In this document: positions 12,695-14,005 of the stretch, in pieces
Layout: each line of letters begins with the position of its first letter
Position numbering within the stretch: the stretch's first letter is position 1
The notes under the pieces: model-generated
Told to the model about the DNA's origin: nothing
The model's database searches: none
The model's input: only the letters and a program-made list of their open reading frames with translations
From: JAQTTT01 sp964565435
GTDB taxonomy: Archaea > Nanobdellota > Nanobdellia > Tiddalikarchaeales > Tiddalikarchaeaceae
Direction: 5' to 3'
Assembly (NCBI GenBank): GCA_964565435.1
Contig: CAZMEY010000014.1
Location: forward strand, 1-14,005
Length of the DNA: 14,005 bases
Position numbers and translations under genes: made by a program

Positions 12695-13061
12695 GAATCT
12701 CTGTTTTAGTCTCAGCAGGCTTTGCTTCTTGTGTTGGAGTTTTAACTTCCTCAACAGAAGCAGTTTCTTCTTTTGCTGGAGCTTTCTTTGGCAGCGCCTT
12801 GTAAGCCTCTGACAATTCCTTGAATGCATCAACCAAGAATTGTTGCAATTCCTCGCTTGCAGCGAATCCTAAACTGTTCTTGTATCTTTTCATGTCATTC
12901 TGCGTCTTAAAGCCTTTGCTTATTGAGAAAAAAACATTTTCTCCGTCATTTGTCTCTTTCAAGGCAACCTCTATGAAATTCCTTGAGCCGTATTCTTTCT
13001 CAACGCTCTTTATTGTTTTAAACATCGGCTTTGCGCCGTTCTTTTCATTTGCTTCTTCCAT
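12690..13061 (-). CDS. Small charged hypothetical protein, possibly nucleic-acid binding
   Basis: This 123-residue protein has a compact domain at about 13-92: FKTIKSVEKEYGSRNFIEVAL, a strand containing FFSISKGFKT, a basic segment (DMKRYKNSLGF, 56-66) and a helix (EELQQFLVDAFKEL). A disordered Ala/Lys/Pro/Glu/Thr tail follows (93-123). The pattern of beta strands, basic patch and acidic tail recalls small archaeal nucleic-acid-binding proteins, but I cannot name a family. The ATG at 13059-13061 has a good Shine-Dalgarno site (GAGGTG) 10 nt upstream, which supports this start over the Met at codon 13. Confidence 0.75.
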   Translation of the reverse strand: MEEANEKNGAKPMFKTIKSVEKEYGSRNFIEVALKETNDGENVFFSISKGFKTQNDMKRYKNSLGFAASEELQQFLVDAFKELSEAYKALPKKAPAKEETASVEEVKTPTQEAKPAETKTEIQ

Positions 13062-13071
13062 TTCTAAAAAA

Positions 13072-13077
13072 CACCTC
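13072..13077 (-). promoter_or_regulatory. Shine-Dalgarno site of the 123-aa gene
   Basis: Minus-strand GAGGTG is separated by 10 nt from the ATG at 13061. With no gene upstream on this strand, it implies a transcript with a 5' leader, unlike most first genes in the window. Confidence 0.6.
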
Positions 13078-13131
13078 TTAGTTAATTTTTTGTAATTAAA
13101 ATGATTGTTTTATTATTCTTAAAATTTTTGG

Positions 13132-13143
13132 AAATCATGATTT
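13132..13143. repeat. 12-bp perfect palindrome in the divergent intergenic region
   Basis: AAATCATGATTT is its own reverse complement. It lies in the 163-bp gap between the 123-aa gene (minus) and the nucleoside phosphorylase gene (plus). It could be a dimeric repressor site; nothing else supports this. Confidence 0.3.
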
Positions 13144-13185
13144 TTTTAAAAAATAAATAAATTAAAAAAAAATATTCATAAAAAA

Positions 13186-13193
13186 CTTTATAT
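13186..13193 (+). promoter_or_regulatory. TATA box of the nucleoside phosphorylase gene
   Basis: CTTTATAT preceded by an A-run, 32-39 nt upstream of the ATG at 13225. It predicts a short leader of about 10-15 nt. Confidence 0.4.
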
Positions 13194-13224
13194 TGCTCGG
13201 GCAATTGAGTATTTTATTAAAAAA

Positions 13225-13956
13225 ATGATTCAGCCCCACTTAAGAGTTGAAAAAGTAAGCAAGTATTGCATACTTGCAGGCGACCCTGAAAGAATAAATA
13301 GACTATCTAAGATGCTTAAAGAATCAAAAAAAATCAGCGACAATAGGGGATTAATATTATATGAAGGATTTTACAATGATGTAAAAATCACTGCAGTATG
13401 CACTGGAATGGGGGGGCCTAGCATGGCAATAGTTGCTGAAGAATTGATTAATGCGGGCGCAAAATATTTGTTACGCGTTGGAAGCGGCGCAGTATTAGTC
13501 AAAGATGCTGGCACGGGTGATGCAATAATAAGCACAGGAGTATATAAAGAAGGCACTTCAACCAATAACTATGTGCCCCTAAATTTTCCTGCAGTGCCTG
13601 ATTATGATGTTCTAAACTCATTGATTGAAAGCGCCAAGGAATCAAAGGCCAAATTTTTTTACGGAGTGACAATCTCAACTGACGCTTTTTATTCGCCTAT
13701 CCATAGGCAAACAATGATTGAATTAAGCAAGCAAGGTGTTGTTGGCAGCGAGATGGAAGGGGCAATGCTATTCACTGTTGCGCAGCTCAGGGGCGCAAAA
13801 GCTGGCATGATCTTTCATGCAGGGCTTAACCCATTGAAAAAAGAATTGCCTAAAGATATAATCAGCCAAACAAAGGCAAGGGAAGAAGGGGAGAAAAAAA
13901 CCATTATGATAGCTTTAAACGCTATAAAAAAACTATCAAAGGGGGTGAAAAATTAA
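13225..13956 (+). CDS. Nucleoside phosphorylase, uridine phosphorylase-like (PNP/UDP family 1)
   Basis: A 243-residue cytosolic enzyme that splits nucleosides with phosphate into base and ribose-1-phosphate, probably for salvage. Family motifs: PHLRV with His5 near the N-terminus, the phosphate-loop AGDPERI (18-24), CTGMGGPSMAI (59-69), LRVGSGA (83-89), STDAFYSP (151-158, like the uridine phosphorylase SSDTFYPG) and the ribose-binding SEMEGAMLF (175-183). The strand after it ends in FHAGLN instead of the VSD seen in purine nucleoside phosphorylases, so uridine or a related pyrimidine nucleoside is more likely than purine. Length is typical. Its end is close to the next gene, giving at least a two-gene operon. 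Confidence 0.93.
   Translation: MIQPHLRVEKVSKYCILAGDPERINRLSKMLKESKKISDNRGLILYEGFYNDVKITAVCTGMGGPSMAIVAEELINAGAKYLLRVGSGAVLVKDAGTGDAIISTGVYKEGTSTNNYVPLNFPAVPDYDVLNSLIESAKESKAKFFYGVTISTDAFYSPIHRQTMIELSKQGVVGSEMEGAMLFTVAQLRGAKAGMIFHAGLNPLKKELPKDIISQTKAREEGEKKTIMIALNAIKKLSKGVKN
13941..13947 (+). promoter_or_regulatory. Shine-Dalgarno site of the last gene
   Basis: GGGGGTG lies inside the 3' end of the phosphorylase gene, 11 nt before the ATG at 13959. This indicates cotranscription and internal initiation. Confidence 0.5.
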
Positions 13957-13958
13957 AA

Positions 13959-14005
13959 ATGGCTAAAACTAAAAACGCAAGCTTTTGGGAAAAAATAAAA
14001 TCAGA
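13959..14005 (+). CDS. Start of a further gene, cut by the window edge
   Basis: An ATG 2 nt after the phosphorylase stop, with a Shine-Dalgarno site at proper distance, opens a frame reading MAKTKNASFWEKIKS to the edge. Only 15 full codons are visible, so no function can be given. The basic start with FWEKIK would fit a membrane protein head, but this is a guess. Confidence 0.55.
   Translation, partial: MAKTKNASFWEKIKS

Noticed and set aside
1..14005. CRISPR arrays, insertion sequences, transposases or integrase sites
   Set aside because: No regularly spaced repeats, terminal inverted repeats with a transposase, or tRNA-bordered attachment sites are visible.

Overview
The window looks like a piece of an AT-rich archaeal chromosome, most likely from the DPANN side of the tree (Woesearchaeota/Pacearchaeota-like, judged from general style only). 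Firm archaeal markers are a group II chaperonin (thermosome), the C/D-box RNP pair Nop5-fibrillarin, RNA polymerase subunit Rpo11/RpoL, an ER-type signal peptidase, a crenarchaeal-type single OB-fold SSB, a FlaI/ArlI-type ATPase with class III signal-peptide pilins, and TATA boxes placed about 25-30 nt upstream of start codons, meaning mostly leaderless transcripts. There is no CRISPR array, insertion sequence, tRNA or rRNA.

Layout. 1-469 (minus): partial unknown protein. 526-4339 (minus): a pilus/archaellum-like operon reading coiled-coil protein, short pilin, long pilin, secretion ATPase; no membrane platform protein (ArlJ) is in the window. 4479-5288 (plus): unknown 269-aa protein. 5340-6096 (plus): a small unit with a 10-residue leader ORF (MKIFHHHHGY), two mutually exclusive A/T hairpins, a strong Shine-Dalgarno site, and a 203-aa protein resembling short-form HisG (ATP phosphoribosyltransferase) with an eroded PRPP loop. 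6101-9327 (minus): nop5 - fibrillarin - thermosome, tightly packed. 9428-10203 (plus): rpoL - signal peptidase, overlapping by 4 bp. 10244-11640 (plus): ZIP-family metal transporter, small three-helix membrane protein and an SSB, each with its own TATA box. 11764-11991 (plus): small unknown protein. 11985-13061 (minus): a MagIII-like DNA glycosylase and a small charged unknown protein. 13225-14005 (plus): uridine phosphorylase-like enzyme followed by the first 15 codons of another gene.

The most interesting object is the 5300-6100 unit. A TATA box is positioned so that the leader ATG would be at or next to the transcript 5' end; the leader has four consecutive His codons; it is followed by overlapping alternative hairpins and U-runs; the downstream gene resembles HisG and contains no histidine at all. 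This is the arrangement expected of ribosome-mediated histidine attenuation, which is well known in bacteria but which I do not know as an established mechanism in archaea. It is an inference from sequence. The hairpins are pure A-U and could arise by chance in AT-rich DNA, and a CAT triplet run can arise by slippage.

On a larger scale, same-strand genes before about 8 kb are rich in T and G, while those after about 10 kb are rich in A and C. This suggests a strand-composition switch between them.
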